Of a stretch of 14,818 bases of DNA, positions 6,250 through 13,400 are shown in pieces. Source of the stretch: Pseudomonadota bacterium. GTDB lineage: Bacteria; Pseudomonadota; Gammaproteobacteria; Burkholderiales; Burkholderiaceae. A model generated the notes under the pieces. It was given only the letters and a program-made list of their open reading frames with translations. It ran no database searches and was not told where the DNA came from. Location of the stretch: positions 1-14,818 of the forward strand of contig JAKORH010000343.1 of NCBI GenBank assembly GCA_029777935.1, read 5' to 3'. Every line of letters begins with the position of its first letter. Positions within the stretch are counted from its first letter, which is position 1. A program made the position numbers and the translations under genes.

Positions 6250-7620
6250 ATGCCCGATTCCCTGCCACCGAACCTGCGGAACATCGGCCGCTACGCGCTG
6301 CTGCGTGAACTGAAGCGCGACCGCAGCAGCGTGTCCTACTTCGGTATCGATCCGGTCCTGAACCGCGAGGTGATCATCAAGGCGGTGCAGCTACCCCTGC
6401 CGAGCGAAAGCGGACCGGGACGCGACGCGCAGATTTCGCCGATCGAACAGGCATTCGCGCGGCAGGCCCAGGCGGCGGGCAAGCTGCATCACCCGCACAT
6501 CGTCACGGTGTTCGAAGCCGGCCGGATGCGCAACGTCGGCTATCTCGCGATCGAGCGCGTGCCCGGACGGCGACTGCACGAACTGATCGCGAGCGGTTGG
6601 CGTCCCGAGTTCGTTCACGCCGCCAGTATCGCCGCGCGCATCGCCGACGCGGTCGAGTACGCGCACCTGCAGAACGTCGCGCATGGCCATCTCGGGCCCG
6701 AGCACGTGATCCTGCACGAGGCCGACGGCGCGCCGAAGGTCGAGGGCTTCGGCGGCTGGGTCGACGGCGGCGAAGCGGGCGAGGATGCGCTGGCGCGAAC
6801 CGAGCGGGTATTGCCGTTCTTCGACGAGGTGCGCGAAGACGTGCGCCGGCGCGACGTGCGCGCGGTCGCCGCACTCGTCTACATGATGCTGACCGGCCGC
6901 TCCCCCGACGCCGGCGCGGCGCACGCGAGCGGACCGGCGCCACTTCGTTCGTTGCGAATCGACACGCCGCCCGAACTGGCGGACCTGATCGACGATGCGC
7001 TGGCCACCGGGCCGCAGCACAGTCACCGCAGCGCGGCGGATCTGCGCGACGCGCTGACGGCATTCATCTGGAACGAACGCACGCACAACGTGGCGCCGGC
7101 CACGATCGGAATTCCACTCGCAGCTCCGCCTGCCCCGGTCGAGCCGGAGCCCGCGTCCCCGGCAGATCCACCGCGCGCGGCCACGTTGCCGCAGACGCCC
7201 CCGGCGGACGAGCCGCCGGCGCCGCCGATCGTCGGTGCCGCCATCCGCACCGGCCGGTGGCTGCGCGGTCAGCGGATTTCGCCGGCAGCCGCCATCGCAC
7301 TGCTGGTCGCGGGCATCGCGATCGGTGTGCTGATCGCCACGCTGGCGCAGCGCCGGTCGTCCGACGGCGCGCCTGTGAACGTGCCGGTCGTCGATGGCCG
7401 CGAGCGCGCGGGCGTCGGCATCGTGCTGCTCGAGATCGCGCCGTGGGGCGAAGTGTTCGTCGACAACCGTCCGATCGGCGTTGCGCCGCCGCTGAAGGAA
7501 CTGCAACTGCCCGCGGGTCGCCATGCCATCGAGGTCCGCAACGCGAGCGGCAAGGCCGTCACCGCCAGCGTCGACGTCGATCCGGCACGGCCGAGCAAGA
7601 TCCAGTACGCATTCAAATGA
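6250..7620 (+). CDS. Pseudokinase paralogue: degenerate Ser/Thr kinase domain, TM helix and PEGA domain
   Basis: 456 aa with the same layout as the upstream kinase: kinase fold about 14-275, Pro/Ala-rich linker 285-330, TM about 346-364, PEGA about 388-456 (APWGEVFVDN...GVAPP). Aligned motifs show the catalytic core is lost. The glycine loop is replaced by RELKRDRSSVSY; alphaC Glu is Gln72; HRDIKPSN is HGHLGPEH (145-152), so Asp is His147, Lys is Gly149 and Asn is His152; DFG is GFG (166-168); the GTPxYMxPE segment is gone. The VAIK lysine (Lys44), HPHIVTVFEAG (81-91), the RxD of subdomain IX and the C-lobe helices remain. No phosphotransfer is expected; a scaffold or allosteric regulator role is inferred. 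ATG 6250 is chosen; GTG at 6247 directly before it is possible. The SD is weak. The stop overlaps the lipoprotein start (ATGA). Confidence 0.9.
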   Translation: MPDSLPPNLRNIGRYALLRELKRDRSSVSYFGIDPVLNREVIIKAVQLPLPSESGPGRDAQISPIEQAFARQAQAAGKLHHPHIVTVFEAGRMRNVGYLAIERVPGRRLHELIASGWRPEFVHAASIAARIADAVEYAHLQNVAHGHLGPEHVILHEADGAPKVEGFGGWVDGGEAGEDALARTERVLPFFDEVREDVRRRDVRAVAALVYMMLTGRSPDAGAAHASGPAPLRSLRIDTPPELADLIDDALATGPQHSHRSAADLRDALTAFIWNERTHNVAPATIGIPLAAPPAPVEPEPASPADPPRAATLPQTPPADEPPAPPIVGAAIRTGRWLRGQRISPAAAIALLVAGIAIGVLIATLAQRRSSDGAPVNVPVVDGRERAGVGIVLLEIAPWGEVFVDNRPIGVAPPLKELQLPAGRHAIEVRNASGKAVTASVDVDPARPSKIQYAFK

Positions 7621-8039
7621 TCCGCTCGCGCGGCTTGACGCTGCTCGCGGCCGCGGCGCTGGCAGGCTGCGGGTCGATGCGGCCCCCGCCGCCGGCCGCG
7701 CCGGCCACGGTCAGCGCCGCGGCGCTGTATCAGAAGCCGGCCGAGCGCGCGCTGCTGAAGGGACTGACGCTGTACGAGCAGGGAACGTTCGACAGCGCCG
7801 AGCAATCGTTCCAGGCGGCGCTGAAGGCTGGCCTGGCCGACAGGCGGGATGTCGCCACCGCGTACAAGTCCCTCGCGTTCGTCGCCTGCGCGTTCAATCG
7901 CCTCGACGAATGCGCGCAGGATTTCCGCTCCGCCTTCGCCGCCGACGACCGGTTCGCGCTCACCGACGCCGAGGTCGGGCATCCGATCTGGGGCCCGGTC
8001 TACAAGCGGGTGGCAGCGGAACGCGCGAGGAAGGATTGA
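7617..8039 (+). CDS. TPR-like lipoprotein, T6SS-associated TssQ-like family suspected
   Basis: 140 aa. A lipoprotein signal peptide with lipobox LAGC puts the lipidated Cys at residue 18. GSM follows it (no Asp at +2), so sorting to the outer membrane is expected. After a Pro/Ala-rich tether come two TPR-like helical hairpins: ALLKGLTLYEQGTFDSAEQSFQAALKAG (about 45-72) and a second at about 78-112 with YKSLAFVACAFNRLDECAQDFRSAFAADDRF. The end, DAEVGHPIWGPVYK (117-130), is a distinct signature. From memory it resembles small TPR lipoproteins annotated as T6SS-associated (TssQ-like), but no T6SS gene is in the window, so this is only a hint. It overlaps the pseudokinase stop by ATGA and is translationally coupled, which argues for a joint role in the envelope. 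Its stop codon lies inside the first unit of a heptamer array. Confidence 0.82.
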   Translation: MIRSRGLTLLAAAALAGCGSMRPPPPAAPATVSAAALYQKPAERALLKGLTLYEQGTFDSAEQSFQAALKAGLADRRDVATAYKSLAFVACAFNRLDECAQDFRSAFAADDRFALTDAEVGHPIWGPVYKRVAAERARKD

Positions 8040-8068
8040 GGATTGAGGATTGAGGATTGAGGATTGAG
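8034..8068 (+). repeat. Tandem heptamer array, five perfect GATTGAG units
   Basis: Five uninterrupted copies of GATTGAG, with no mismatch. The first copy contains the TGA stop (8037-8039) of the TPR lipoprotein, so copy-number change does not alter that protein as long as one copy stays. The array is AT-richer than its surroundings and of a type prone to slippage. It sits between the convergent lipoprotein and AAA+ genes, directly before a hairpin. Confidence 0.95.
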
Positions 8069-8069
8069 T

Positions 8070-8105
8070 CTCGTGGCGCGACGCTGAGCAGTCGCGGGGC
8101 ACGAG
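8070..8105. terminator. Strong hairpin between convergent genes, likely bidirectional terminator
   Basis: CTCGTG (8070-8075) pairs with CACGAG (8100-8105), and CGCGAC (8077-8082) with GTCGCG (8091-8096). This gives 12 base pairs with a small internal loop and an 8-nt apical loop. It fills the gap between the lipoprotein stop and the AAA+ stop (8107). No U-run follows on either strand, so it would be a non-canonical terminator or a 3'-end stabiliser. Confidence 0.55.
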
Positions 8106-8106
8106 T

Positions 8107-9108
8107 TCAGAATCCGATTCTCGGCTTGCGGGCGATCCGCTCCTCGGTGATATCGCCCGCGAGCACCTCGTCGTGGCCGGCGAGTTTGGCGTTGCCGAAG
8201 GCGGTAAGCATCACCCGGCGCATCTCGCGCGGCTTCAGCTTCGTCAGCCGGTCAAGCACGTCGCCGGCGAGAGTTTCCGGAAACTGCCGGCCCCACGCGT
8301 GCTCTTCCCGCAGCTCCCTGTAGATGCCGGCGGCGATGCGGCGCGAGCCTTCCTCGTCGGGCGCCTCGATCTCGTAGACATTGACGCGGTTCAGGATCGG
8401 CTCGGGGATCGAATGCAGGTTGTTCGCGGTGGCGATCCACACCACGTCGGAGGCGTCGATCGGAACCTCGGCGAACTCGTCGATGAACTCGCGCGCGGTG
8501 TCGTGCTCGAGCAGCGTGTACAGGCTGCCTAGCGGGTCGTACTGCTGGTCGCCGCCAGCCTTGTCGATTTCGTCGATCACGATCACCGGATTGGCGTAAT
8601 CGCCGTGCACCAGAGTATCGAAAACCTTGCCGGGCTTGGCGTTCTTCCACTGCGCCGACGCGCCCGACAGGATCCAGCCGGCGGTGAGCGAACTCATGCC
8701 GACGAAGTTGTAGCCGGTGCCGAGCAGCCTGGCGACCTTGCGCGCGAAATGCGTCTTGCCGATGCCCGGATCTCCGAGCAGCAGGATCGGCTCCAGATCG
8801 AGCGGATCGTCGCTCGACAGGCACAGCGCCAGTTGCCGCCGCATGTCCTCCAGCGGCTCCTCGAAGTTGGGCAGTTCCTCGATCAGCGCGTCGATGTCCG
8901 GCAGCGCCGAGGGCTTGACGCTGAACCGCTGGCCGCCCGACCTGATCATCTTCATGTAGGTGGCGCGCAGAGACTCGTTCGCGCTGGGCCCGAGCTCCTG
9001 CAGTTCCGCCAGCGCCTCTTCGACCTGCGGCACCTTGTACACGTCCTTGAAGCCTGCGATCGAGATCGCGGGTTTCACCGGGGCGGGGACTGTGGCAGGG
9101 ACGCTCAT
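8107..9108 (-). CDS. AAA+ ATPase, Lon-like ATPase module without protease domain
   Basis: 333 aa, cytoplasmic. An N-terminal helical region (1-105) is followed by an AAA+ core: Walker A GDPGIGKT (112-119), Walker B VIVIDEID (175-182), sensor 1 WIATANN (224-230), arginine-finger region PILNRVNV (237-244; Arg241) and sensor 2 KPREMRRV (292-299). The stretch from IDEID through DPLGSLYTLLEHD (191-203) and VPIDASDVVWIATANNLHSIPEPILNR follows the order and wording of Lon protease (DPASALLEVLDP, FIATANTLDTIP). The protein stops after the small lid domain, and the Lon Ser-Lys protease domain is absent. It is therefore probably a remodelling or unfolding ATPase. ATG 9108 has GGAGG five bases upstream (minus strand). 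It is transcribed on its own, convergent with the kinase module; a functional link to that module is not shown by the sequence. Confidence 0.9.
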   Translation of the reverse strand: MSVPATVPAPVKPAISIAGFKDVYKVPQVEEALAELQELGPSANESLRATYMKMIRSGGQRFSVKPSALPDIDALIEELPNFEEPLEDMRRQLALCLSSDDPLDLEPILLLGDPGIGKTHFARKVARLLGTGYNFVGMSSLTAGWILSGASAQWKNAKPGKVFDTLVHGDYANPVIVIDEIDKAGGDQQYDPLGSLYTLLEHDTAREFIDEFAEVPIDASDVVWIATANNLHSIPEPILNRVNVYEIEAPDEEGSRRIAAGIYRELREEHAWGRQFPETLAGDVLDRLTKLKPREMRRVMLTAFGNAKLAGHDEVLAGDITEERIARKPRIGF

Positions 9109-9272
9109 ATGAACCTCCGGTCGGAACGTGGCGCGTCAGCGGCTCGATATGCACCTGAGTTGCGGCGACGCTCCGACAAGTTCAATCCAACCCGGCACCG
9201 GGCGTGGACCATGATCGCAGCCGGGCCTTGTGCTGCAATCGTGCAAAAAGATGCGGCAAAACGCAATTCAGC

Positions 9273-9318
9273 GCTCGCGCGCGGCGAGTGCCAACGCCAG
9301 GGCGCGCCGCGCGCGAGC
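9273..9318. terminator. Perfect 14-bp inverted repeat downstream of narL
   Basis: GCTCGCGCGCGGCG (9273-9286) and its exact complement (9305-9318) flank an 18-nt loop. It starts 21 bp past the narL stop on the minus strand. In the direction of narXL transcription the stem is followed by TTTT and TTTTT runs, but only after about 10 and 20 bases. It is therefore a plausible though imperfect intrinsic terminator of narXL. Nothing else is recognised in the rest of the 9109-9339 gap apart from the SD of the AAA+ gene. Confidence 0.5.
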
Positions 9319-9339
9319 CCGCCGCGGTGGGCCGCCCCC

Positions 9340-10014
9340 CTACTCGCGGCGCAGTCCGCTTTCAGCGGCCCATACAGCCGCTTCGACGCGCGAGCGGAAG
9401 CCGAGTTTCTTCAGCACGTGCTTCACGTGCACCTTGACCGTGCCCTCGGTGATGGAAAGCGCGCGCGCGATCAGCTTGTTGCTCTGGCCTTCGGCGATAC
9501 AGCGCAGCACCGCGCGCTCGCGATCGGTCAGATCCCTGATCTCGCGCGCGGGCGAGCGCGCGGAGTCGCGGGCTTCCTGTCGCAGCGCGGCCGCAAGCCG
9601 GGCGGCGAGCGCCTCGCCGATCACCGTCGAACCGGACAGCGCCTCCCGAACACGCACCAGCAGGTCCTCCGGTTCCATGTCCTTCAACAGGTACCCGTCG
9701 GCGCCGGCGCGGATCGCGCCGATCAGGTCGTCGGGCGCATCCGACACGGTCAGCATCACCACGCGTCGCGACGGGTCTTCCTCCTTCAGCGCCGTCAGGA
9801 TGTCGAGGCCGCTCTCGCCCTTGAGGTTCAGATCGAGCAGTATCAGGTCGGGCTCGAACTGGCGCACCAGCGCGAGCGCCTCGGCGCGGTTGCCGGCCTC
9901 GCCGACCACCTCGATGCCCTCGGACATCGACAACAGCTGGCGCACGCCCCTGCGGAACAGCGGGTGGTCGTCGACCACCAGCACGGTGTGCTTCGGCGTC
10001 GTGGACGTGGTCAT
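9340..10014 (-). CDS. narL: Nitrate/nitrite response regulator NarL
   Basis: A 224-aa two-component response regulator. The receiver domain (about 10-125) has the acidic pair Asp15-Asp16, phosphoacceptor Asp61 in LLDLNLKGESGLD, Thr89 and Lys111 (YLLKD). A linker follows, then a LuxR/GerE helix-turn-helix (about 160-218): LTDRERAVLRCIAEGQSNKLIA, then ITEGTVKVHVKHVLKKLGF and SRVEAAVW. The recognition helix and the SRVEAAVW end are nearly identical to E. coli NarL, which binds TACYYMT heptamers at nitrate-regulated promoters. The gene overlaps narX by ATGA (start 10014), so sensor and regulator are made together. Its likely targets include the divergent narK genes. NarP is the alternative, but the pairing with NarX and the adjacent narK genes favours NarL. 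Confidence 0.94.
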   Translation of the reverse strand: MTTSTTPKHTVLVVDDHPLFRRGVRQLLSMSEGIEVVGEAGNRAEALALVRQFEPDLILLDLNLKGESGLDILTALKEEDPSRRVVMLTVSDAPDDLIGAIRAGADGYLLKDMEPEDLLVRVREALSGSTVIGEALAARLAAALRQEARDSARSPAREIRDLTDRERAVLRCIAEGQSNKLIARALSITEGTVKVHVKHVLKKLGFRSRVEAAVWAAESGLRRE

Positions 10015-11882
10015 TGCGCGACCAGCTCCGGCTGCGTGCGCGCCTGCGCGGCGACCGGCAAGAACGCGAGCCGCACCCGCGTGCCGCCCGCGGCGCGCGG
10101 CTCGATCTCGAGCTCGCCGCCGAGCGCGCGCGCGCGATCGCGCATGATCGTCAGGCCGAAGTGATGGCGCGGCGAAGTCGCCGCGCCGATACCGATGCCG
10201 TCGTCTTCGATCGCGACCTCGACCGCGGCGCCCGGTTCGTCGCTGCGGCGCGCCGCGCTCACCCAGGCATGGCGCGCGCGCGCGTGGTGTTCGACGTTGG
10301 CGAGCGCTTCGCGCACGATCTGCAGCACGTGAATCTGCTCGTTGGCGGTCAGCTCCACGCCGACCAGCTCGTCGCGCAGTTCGACCTCGAGGCCGGTGCG
10401 CGCGCGCAGGTCGTCGGCCACCTGCGCCAGCGCGCCGCGCAACCCCTTGCCCGAGAGCTGCAGCCGGAAGGTGGTCAGCAGCTCGCGCAGCTGCTGGTAC
10501 GCGGTCGACACGCCGGTGCGCAGTTCGTCGACCACCTCGCGCGCTTCGGCAGTCGATGCGCCGCCCGCGATCAGTGCCGACAGCCGCGCGAGCTGGATCT
10601 TCGCGTACGACAGCGACTGCGCGATCGAATCGTGCAGTTCGCGCGCGATCGCCGAGCGTTCCTCGAACAGCGCGAGCTTGCGGTGCTCATCGCGGCTTTC
10701 CTCGGCAGCCAGCGCCGCGCCGACGTGGCGCGCGATCACCTGCGCCAGTTCGATCTGCGACGGCGTCAACTGCTGGCCGCCCACCAGCGTCAGGGGCATC
10801 ACGCCGAAGCTGCGCTCGCCATCCAGCAGCGGAATCGACACGATGCGCGCCGGCCCGCGCTCGCTGTCAGCGTCATGCCACACGACCGCCGTGGCATCGT
10901 CGCAGCCTTCGCACTGCACGAGGTCGCAGGTGCGCCCCACCACCGCCTCCGCGTGCGCGAGCGGAAAACCGCCGCGCGTGCCGGGCGCGCGCGCGCAGAT
11001 GACTACGCCGTCGACGCCGAGCACGCGCCGCACGCTTTCGGCGACCCGCTGCAACGCCTCGCGCGCCAGCGGCGGCTGCGCCAGTTGGCGCGTGGTCTCG
11101 TACAGCAGCGCGAGCGAGCGGTTCTTCTCCTCGAGGTCGGCGGTCTTGGCCGCGATCTGCGATTCGAGCGAGCCGTACAGCCGGCCCAGCTCCTCGATCA
11201 TGTGATTGAAGTCGGCGCCGAGCTGGCCGAGTTCGTCCTCGCCCGTCACGTCGGCGCGTGCACCGAAGTCGCCGCGCCGCACCGCTTGCGCTAGCCGCAC
11301 CAGATCGCGCACCGGCTGGAACACCTGCACGTCGAGTACGAACACCGCGCTCACCACCAGCACCAGCGTGACGAACAGCGCCGCGCCGAGCGCGACCTGC
11401 AGCCCGTGAATGCGCGATTCCAGGTCCGCCTCGAGCTGCTGCACGAAACGGTCGATGCCGGCGACGAACGGATGAATGCGGGCCAGCAGCTCGGCGCGTG
11501 CAGCCTCGTCGCGCGCCGAACGCAGCGCGAGCGGCCGGATCTCCTCGCGCCACTGCGCAGCGATGCGGGACTGCGAGCGCGCCAGCGCGCCGCCCCCGAC
11601 CGCGGCCACGAGCTGCGGATTGGCCAGGCGCGCTTCGAATTCGGCCACCTCGGCGCGGATCAGCCGCTCGCGCTCGGCCGCGTCGACGTCGAGCGCCGCC
11701 ACGCGCGTGGCGAGCAAGTACGACTGCATGCGCAGCGAGCCGGCGATGTTGATCGCCACACCCTTGCCGACCGACCGCTCCGTGAACACCGCCGCGGTGA
11801 TGACGACGCCGATCGCCAGCAGCGCGATCACGCCCAGCACGGTGCTGACGCGCAGCAGGGTCGAGCGGGTCCAGGCGCTCAT
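10011..11882 (-). CDS. narX: Nitrate/nitrite sensor histidine kinase NarX
   Basis: 623 aa, inner-membrane sensor kinase. TM1 is about 11-33. The periplasmic P-box INIAGSLRMQSYLLA (44-58) is the nitrate-binding helix that defines the NarX/NarQ family. Then come a four-helix periplasmic domain, TM2 about 161-184, and HAMP about 186-236 with GEDELGQLGADFNHMIEEL. A coiled signalling helix follows to about 270, then a GAF-like central module (270-395) holding a CEGC pair (Cys324, Cys327). The HPK7-type catalytic end has ERSAIARELHDSIAQSLSY with His417 as phosphorylated residue, N-box NEQIHVLQIVREALANVEHHA (Asn529) and G-box EDDGIGIG. ATG 11882 is chosen, with AGGTGA ten bases upstream; a TTG 21 codons earlier adds a polar stretch before TM1 and is less likely. 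The stop overlaps narL by ATGA. Confidence 0.94.
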   Translation of the reverse strand: MSAWTRSTLLRVSTVLGVIALLAIGVVITAAVFTERSVGKGVAINIAGSLRMQSYLLATRVAALDVDAAERERLIRAEVAEFEARLANPQLVAAVGGGALARSQSRIAAQWREEIRPLALRSARDEAARAELLARIHPFVAGIDRFVQQLEADLESRIHGLQVALGAALFVTLVLVVSAVFVLDVQVFQPVRDLVRLAQAVRRGDFGARADVTGEDELGQLGADFNHMIEELGRLYGSLESQIAAKTADLEEKNRSLALLYETTRQLAQPPLAREALQRVAESVRRVLGVDGVVICARAPGTRGGFPLAHAEAVVGRTCDLVQCEGCDDATAVVWHDADSERGPARIVSIPLLDGERSFGVMPLTLVGGQQLTPSQIELAQVIARHVGAALAAEESRDEHRKLALFEERSAIARELHDSIAQSLSYAKIQLARLSALIAGGASTAEAREVVDELRTGVSTAYQQLRELLTTFRLQLSGKGLRGALAQVADDLRARTGLEVELRDELVGVELTANEQIHVLQIVREALANVEHHARARHAWVSAARRSDEPGAAVEVAIEDDGIGIGAATSPRHHFGLTIMRDRARALGGELEIEPRAAGGTRVRLAFLPVAAQARTQPELVAQ

Positions 11883-11989
11883 TTCCGCGACGTCACCTGA
11901 GTTACTTCGGACGCGATAGCCGCGCGCACTTCCGCTTATCTCCAAAGTGGTACAGGCTCGATTTCTTACGTGGTGTCCAGCACCGCATT

Positions 11990-12003
11990 TTGACGTGAGT
12001 CAC
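11990..12003. promoter_or_regulatory. FNR/ANR-type operator in the narX-narK1 intergenic region
   Basis: TTGAC-GTGA-GTCAC matches the FNR consensus TTGAY-N4-RTCAA except for the last base. Its centre is 81 bp before the narK1 ATG and 114 bp from the narX ATG. Activation at -41.5 would put the narK1 start of transcription near 12038, leaving a 40-nt leader. No strong -10 is seen there. TACCCAA at 12019-12025 is one base off a NarL heptamer (TACYYMT). E. coli narK is known to be activated by FNR and NarL; use of this site is inferred. Confidence 0.6.
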
Positions 12004-12077
12004 GCCTTGCCGTGATCGATACCCAATCCTTCGCGTTGCTCCCGGTTCTACCCTTTCGCAATCTTCCGGAACCCGCC

Positions 12078-13370
12078 ATGGCCAACGCTGCCGCCTCCCT
12101 GCCCGTCTCGTCCCGGTCCACGCTGAAATCACGGCAGTGGTCGGTGCTGATCGCCAGCACGCTCGGCTTCACTGTCTGCTTCGCCGTGTGGATGATGTTC
12201 GCCGTGATCGGCGTGCCGATCAAGAAGACGCTGGACCTGAACGCAACCGAGTTCGGGCTTCTGACCGCGACCCCGGTGCTCACCGGGTCGCTGATCCGCG
12301 TGCCGCTCGGCCTGTGGACCGACAAGTACGGCGGCCGCATCGTCTTCTTCCTGCTGATGCTGTCGACCGTGATCCCGATCTGGCTGATCTCGTACGCGAC
12401 CGCGTACTGGCAGTTCCTGGTGCTGGGGCTGTTCGTGGGGCTGGCCGGCGGATCGTTTTCCGTCGGCACGCCGTACGTGGCGCGCTGGTTCGAGCGCAAG
12501 CAGCAGGGCCTCGCGATGGGCATCTTCGGCGCCGGCAACTCCGGCGCGGCGGTCAACAAGTTCGTCGCGCCGGCGCTGCTGGTGGCCTTCGGCTGGACCA
12601 TGGTGCCGCAGGTGTACGCGGTGTCGATGCTGATCATGGCGATCGCATTCTGGTTCTTCACGTACGACGAACCGAAGCACAGGATCGAATCGCACATCAC
12701 GTATCGGCAGCAACTCGCCGTACTGTCCGACCCGCGCGTATGGAAGTACAGCCAGTACTACTCGATCGTGTTCGGCGGCTACGTCGCGCTGTCGCTGTGG
12801 ATGGTCAACTACTACGTCGGCGAATTCGGCCTCGACATCCGCGTGGCCGCTCTCCTGGCGGCATGCTTCTCGCTGCCCGGTGGGGTACTGCGAGCCATCG
12901 GTGGCTGGATGTCCGACAAGTGGGGCGCGCACAAGGTCACCTGGTGGGTGATGTGGGTGAGCTGGATCTGCCTGTTCGTGCTTTCTTATCCCGCCACGAG
13001 CTACACGGTGACGACGGTCAACGGCCCGGTCACCTTCACGCTGGCGCACAACGTGTGGACCTTCACCGCGCTGATGGCGTTGCTCGGCGTGGCATGGGCG
13101 TTCGGCAAGGCGTCGGTCTTCAAATACATCTCCGACGATTATCCGGCCAACATCGGCACGATCTCGGGGATCGTCGGGCTGGCCGGCGGGCTCGGCGGCT
13201 TCGTCCTGCCGATCATGTTCGGCGCGCTGCTGGATCTGACCGGCGTGCGTTCGACCGCCTTCATGCTGATGTACGGCGTGGTGTGGGTGTCGCTGATCTG
13301 GATGTACTGGACCGAGGTGCGGACGGTCGACGTCGTATCCGGACATGCGGCGCAGCCGGCTGCCCACTGA
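12078..13370 (+). CDS. narK1: Nitrate/nitrite MFS transporter, NarK1 type
   Basis: A 430-aa twelve-helix major facilitator of the nitrate/nitrite porter family. The TM2 Arg74 in SLIRVPLG and the TM8 Arg272 in GVLRAIGGWMSD match the two Arg (R89, R305) that hold nitrate in E. coli NarK. The first nitrate signature is GGSFSVGTPYVARWFERKQQGLAMGIFGAGNSGAAV (124-159). The second is KASVFKYISDDYPANIGTISGIVGLAGGLGG (344-374). This form resembles the NarK1 type, thought to be a nitrate/proton symporter. ATG 12078 is chosen: a GTG 22 codons earlier (12012) lies almost on the FNR box and upstream of the expected transcription start, and its extra residues are not family-like. The SD is weak (CCGGAA). 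It is 30 nt before narK2 and co-transcribed with it, under likely FNR and NarL control. Confidence 0.94.
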   Translation: MANAAASLPVSSRSTLKSRQWSVLIASTLGFTVCFAVWMMFAVIGVPIKKTLDLNATEFGLLTATPVLTGSLIRVPLGLWTDKYGGRIVFFLLMLSTVIPIWLISYATAYWQFLVLGLFVGLAGGSFSVGTPYVARWFERKQQGLAMGIFGAGNSGAAVNKFVAPALLVAFGWTMVPQVYAVSMLIMAIAFWFFTYDEPKHRIESHITYRQQLAVLSDPRVWKYSQYYSIVFGGYVALSLWMVNYYVGEFGLDIRVAALLAACFSLPGGVLRAIGGWMSDKWGAHKVTWWVMWVSWICLFVLSYPATSYTVTTVNGPVTFTLAHNVWTFTALMALLGVAWAFGKASVFKYISDDYPANIGTISGIVGLAGGLGGFVLPIMFGALLDLTGVRSTAFMLMYGVVWVSLIWMYWTEVRTVDVVSGHAAQPAAH

Positions 13371-13400
13371 AGCCGGCAATTCCTCTACAGGGAGAAGACC

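Noticed and set aside
9152..9161. Shared decamer CACCTGAGTT upstream of the AAA+ gene and of narX (11894-11903)
   Set aside because: The two copies lie at different distances from their starts, and the narX copy overlaps its probable SD. Two occurrences of a 10-mer are weak evidence for a common operator.
8605..10164. 519-codon open frame on the plus strand across the AAA+ gene, the gap and narL
   Set aside because: It runs antisense through two well-supported genes and a non-coding gap, and its Arg/Ala/His-rich composition shows no recognisable fold.
11883..11945. TTG start of narX 21 codons upstream
   Set aside because: It is a rare start codon and would put a polar tail before TM1; ATG 11882 has an AGGTGA at usable distance.
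12012..12077. GTG start of narK1 22 codons upstream
   Set aside because: It lies only 8 bp after the FNR box and upstream of the transcription start that box predicts. The extra residues are not family-like.
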